Source: an uncultured Bacteroidota bacterium
GTDB taxonomy: Bacteria; Bacteroidota; Bacteroidia; NS11-12g; UBA955
NCBI GenBank assembly: GCA_903953615.1
Contig: CAJBKH010000383.1
Span: 1-6,771 of the forward strand
DNA length: 6,771 bases
Reading direction: 5' to 3'
This document shows positions 4,100 through 6,771 of the stretch, piece by piece. The notes under the pieces were generated by a model. It had not been told where the DNA came from and ran no database searches. It saw only the letters and a list, made by a program, of their open reading frames with translations. Every line of letters begins with the position of its first letter. Position 1 is the first letter of the stretch. Position numbers and translations under genes: made by a program.

Positions 4100-6685
4100 G
4101 TGCTTAAAAATTGTTTGTTTTTTTTCATCTCCATCATGCTAATAGTACCGCTAACGTACGCCCAAAAAGAGGCGAATGTTTGGTATTTTGGCGCGAATGC
4201 GGGGATTGATTTTAACAGCGGCAAACCGAAAGCCATTACCAATGGTAAAATGTTTGCTTCAGAAGGCTGCGCCAGTATTTGCAATACCGAAGGCCGCCTT
4301 TTATTTTACACAGATGGTGTGTATGTTTGGGATAGCACGCACAAACAAATGCCCAATGGCGAAGACCTAAAAGGCAGTGCATCTAGCACACAATCTGTGA
4401 TCATAGTACCTAAACCTTTTACCTCGAATTCGTATTATATTTTTACCTCCGATAAAGTCGCAGGTTCAGGGGGCATCACCTATTCAGAAGTCAACATGGG
4501 TTTGAATGGTGGCAAAGGCGATGTATTGTATTGGAACAAGAATAAAAAATTAGCGGCTCCCGCTTGCGAAAAACTATGTGCAGTTAAGCATGGCAATGGT
4601 TTTGATTATTGGATCATGGCACATAAATTCAACAGTGATAGTTTATATGCTTTCAGGGTAACAGGCTACGGCGTTATTCCACGTCCCATAAAAAGCAAAA
4701 CGGGTTTAAAAATTAGTGGCAATTATTCAAACACTTTAGGCAGCATGGTCTTTTCGCCCGATGGTAGAAAACTAGCGTATGTAAATTATACGCGTGACAC
4801 TTCGGTGTTGGCCGATTTCAACAATTTAACTGGCATGGTTTCCAATCCTTATTTTTTTTACAACAAAGACGCTTATGGTCTTGCCTTCTCATCCAAAAGC
4901 AAATACCTGTATGTATCGGAATTTAATAGCAGGAAAGTTTTCCAATACAATGCTAAGGCCATTACTTACAGCGATTTTATCCAATCAAAATACACGGCTG
5001 ACAGCAATTACAGCAATGCCTTAGGCGCTTTGCAGTTAGCCATTGATGGAAAGATATACATTTCTGTTACGGGCAATCAGTACTTGCATTCTATTGAAGC
5101 ACCTGATTCTGCTGGCGCCCTATCTCGACCGCAGAAAAACAGTGTTTACTTAGGTGGCAAAAATTGCATGTTGGGTTTACCCAATTTCAACGCTTCAATT
5201 TTCAATTTAAAAACCATTGTAGCGAGTGGTTATTGCTTGAATGATACTGCTACCTTTAGCATATCGAGTACCGAAGACATTGATTCTGTAAAGTGGTCGT
5301 TTGGCGAAGCAGGTAATCCTCCTTCCAATTTTTCAAAAACCCCAATTGGCGCGCAACATGTATACAAGCAAACGGGCGTTTACAAAGTTTGGCTGTATTA
5401 CTATTCAAAAAAATCGGTAGCCTTTGCGTTTGCAAAAATCACAGTCAAAGATGTTAAACCAATGATAGGCAAAGACACTAGCTTCTGCAATACTTTCAAA
5501 TTAACGCTTTCGACACCCGAACCCCACCTACAATACCAATGGAGCACAGGCAGTACTAGTCCAACTTTGGAAGTGAACAAAAAAGGCATTTACATATTAA
5601 ATGTATTGGATAGTTTTGGATGTAAAAGTACCGATACTGCAGTCGTTCATAACCCTACTATCATTGCAAAAATTGGAAGTTCCGATTCAGTGATGTGCTC
5701 TAAAAACAATCAATTTAAATTCATTAACAGCAGTTATGTTGATGACGACAGAATTGCACATTCATACTGGAATTTTGGAGATGGCACTAACATTGACGAC
5801 AGCTTGGTGCTAAAGCAATACGCAAACAAAGGCTTGTACCAAGTGAGTTTGCATGTCGTAACCGCAAACAATTGCCATGACAGCATTGCACAATTAGTAA
5901 TGTTAAAACCGAGTCCTGAGGCGGCATTCGAGGCCACTTCTCCTTGCTTTCCGGACAGTGTTGTGTTCACCAACCAATCGACTTTTACAACAGGCAAAAT
6001 CATCAATTATTGGTGGTCTTTTGGCGACAAAACTTTTTCTGCTGAAAGAAGTCCAAAGAAATTTTATAAGGAACCTGCCAAGTACAATGTTAAATTAGTG
6101 ATACGAGCCGAGAATGGTTGTGTTGATTCGTTAGTGAAACACCGCGGTATTTGGGTTAAAGAAAAGCCAACAGCAAGCTTTACATTCAACGAAATCAGCT
6201 CACTCAACGGAGGCCAAAAAGTTATAGAGTTTCACAATTACAGTTCCGATAATGCTGTTGATTATACCTGGACTTTTGGAAGCGGCAAAAGCAGCAAGGA
6301 TAAAAATCCAATCTTAAATTATTTGGATTCAGGAAAGAACATATTTACCCTAGTAGCAACAACAGCCGAAGGTTGTTCTAACAGCTATAGCCTTACTACC
6401 TATCATAAATTCTTTTTCTATTTACCCAATGTTTTTACGCCCAATGAAAATGCCATTAACGACAGCTATATGCCATTTTCTAGTTTGTATGTCAGCTATT
6501 ACAAAATGGAAATTTTCAACAAGTGGGGCGAAAAATTATTTGAAAGCAATGATGTGCAAAATGGTTGGGATGGCAAGTTCCGCGATGAATATTGTCCGAA
6601 TGGCATCTACATTTGTAAGATAGCCTTAACGCCATACGGCTCGGGTGTCGAAAACCACGAGACCATGTTGTTGTTGATGCGGTAG
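4100..6685 (+). CDS. Exported propeller/PKD protein with T9SS type B sorting domain
   Basis: Large secreted or surface-anchored protein of unknown specific role; PKD-repeat proteins of this type often act in adhesion or binding of extracellular material. Residues 1-21 are a signal peptide (hydrophobic core LFFFISIMLIVPL, cleavage after TYA). Residues about 25-368 (from NVWYFG, then GRLLFYTDG, VFSPDGRKLAY and ALQLAIDGKIY) look like a beta-propeller and match a common Bacteroidota family. PKD-like modules follow at about 375-450, 524-604 (WNFGDG), 605-687 (WSFGDK) and 689-768, with an Ig-like module (YQWSTG...GCKSTDTA) at 455-516. Residues 772-861 (YLPNVFTPN, EIFNKWGEKLFE, GWDGKF, PNGIYICKI) form the gliding-motility-associated C-terminal domain, which directs export through the type IX system. 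The start is GTG at 4100; an in-frame TAA at 4082-4084 limits upstream choices and the signal peptide fits this start. It appears to be transcribed separately from dnaX. The domain assignment is firm, the function open. Confidence 0.9.
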   Translation: MLKNCLFFFISIMLIVPLTYAQKEANVWYFGANAGIDFNSGKPKAITNGKMFASEGCASICNTEGRLLFYTDGVYVWDSTHKQMPNGEDLKGSASSTQSVIIVPKPFTSNSYYIFTSDKVAGSGGITYSEVNMGLNGGKGDVLYWNKNKKLAAPACEKLCAVKHGNGFDYWIMAHKFNSDSLYAFRVTGYGVIPRPIKSKTGLKISGNYSNTLGSMVFSPDGRKLAYVNYTRDTSVLADFNNLTGMVSNPYFFYNKDAYGLAFSSKSKYLYVSEFNSRKVFQYNAKAITYSDFIQSKYTADSNYSNALGALQLAIDGKIYISVTGNQYLHSIEAPDSAGALSRPQKNSVYLGGKNCMLGLPNFNASIFNLKTIVASGYCLNDTATFSISSTEDIDSVKWSFGEAGNPPSNFSKTPIGAQHVYKQTGVYKVWLYYYSKKSVAFAFAKITVKDVKPMIGKDTSFCNTFKLTLSTPEPHLQYQWSTGSTSPTLEVNKKGIYILNVLDSFGCKSTDTAVVHNPTIIAKIGSSDSVMCSKNNQFKFINSSYVDDDRIAHSYWNFGDGTNIDDSLVLKQYANKGLYQVSLHVVTANNCHDSIAQLVMLKPSPEAAFEATSPCFPDSVVFTNQSTFTTGKIINYWWSFGDKTFSAERSPKKFYKEPAKYNVKLVIRAENGCVDSLVKHRGIWVKEKPTASFTFNEISSLNGGQKVIEFHNYSSDNAVDYTWTFGSGKSSKDKNPILNYLDSGKNIFTLVATTAEGCSNSYSLTTYHKFFFYLPNVFTPNENAINDSYMPFSSLYVSYYKMEIFNKWGEKLFESNDVQNGWDGKFRDEYCPNGIYICKIALTPYGSGVENHETMLLLMR

Positions 6686-6687
6686 TT

Positions 6688-6703
6688 GGTTATTAGGTTA
6701 TTA
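6688..6703. repeat. Tandem GGTTATTA pair
   Basis: The octamer GGTTATTA occurs twice in tandem, two bases after the stop codon of the surface-protein gene. Its GTTATTA (6697-6703) can pair with TAATAAC at 6724-6730, around a 20-base loop. The stem is weak and no T-run follows it, so I do not call it a terminator. Confidence 0.4.
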
Positions 6704-6722
6704 GGGCGAGCAGGTTGGTTTT

Positions 6723-6755
6723 TTAATAACAATTAACCAATAACTAATGATTATT
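6723..6755. repeat. TTAAC/ATAACC-rich tract, right copy
   Basis: This 33-base tract matches the tract at 253-285 at 27 of 33 positions, in the same orientation. Both copies lie just past the 3' end of a gene, and both are preceded by an inverted GTTATTA. The rest of 6686-6771 holds no gene that I can support. Confidence 0.5.
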
Positions 6756-6771
6756 CAACATCAAGCCTAAT

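Noticed and set aside
4118..4125. T8 tract in the signal-peptide codons as a phase-variation switch
   Set aside because: A second T8 lies within the same gene (4852-4859) and another in the intergenic gap (3949-3956), so runs of this length are ordinary here. The reading frame is intact and nothing else supports switching.
5401..6623. Short open frames within the surface-protein gene on both strands
   Set aside because: They are shadows of the 861-codon gene, with low-complexity, non-protein-like composition.

Overview
This window looks like chromosomal DNA from an AT-rich member of the Bacteroidota. Four things point there. The DnaX N-terminus and its AASNNSVDDIR block are Bacteroidota-like. 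The last gene ends in a type IX secretion (T9SS) type B, gliding-motility-associated C-terminal domain. Clear Shine-Dalgarno sequences are absent. Intergenic spaces carry matches to the Bacteroidota -7 promoter element TAnnTTTG. I cannot fix the genus; a Chitinophagales, Sphingobacteriales or Cytophagales type would all fit.

Layout. Positions 1-300 hold no gene. They contain four short GC-rich palindromes in AT-rich DNA (two of type ATCCCGTAGGGAT, two of type AACCCC...GGGGTT) and a TTAAC/ATAACC-rich tract. A strong terminator at 301-333 ends the leftward pckA gene (352-1950, minus), an ATP-type phosphoenolpyruvate carboxykinase. A 253-base divergent promoter region (1951-2203) separates it from dnaX (2204-3930, plus). 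A 169-base gap (3931-4099) follows, then a rightward gene (4100-6685) for an 861-residue exported protein: signal peptide, beta-propeller-like region, PKD/Ig-like modules and T9SS type B sorting domain. The last 86 bases hold no gene and carry a second copy of the TTAAC/ATAACC-rich tract.

The genes do not form a pathway: one is central metabolism (gluconeogenesis), one replication (clamp loader) and one cell-surface or secreted. The most informative observation is in dnaX. The reading frame breaks at a run of ten A residues (3289-3298) and continues in the -1 frame for another 210 codons that read as the normal DnaX C-terminal part. This fits programmed recoding (ribosomal -1 slippage or polymerase slippage) making a 369-residue gamma form and an about 575-residue tau form. 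The break falls where clamp-loader domain III should end. A homopolymer sequencing error is the main alternative. I see no phage, CRISPR, transposase, defence system or otherwise unknown multi-gene system here.
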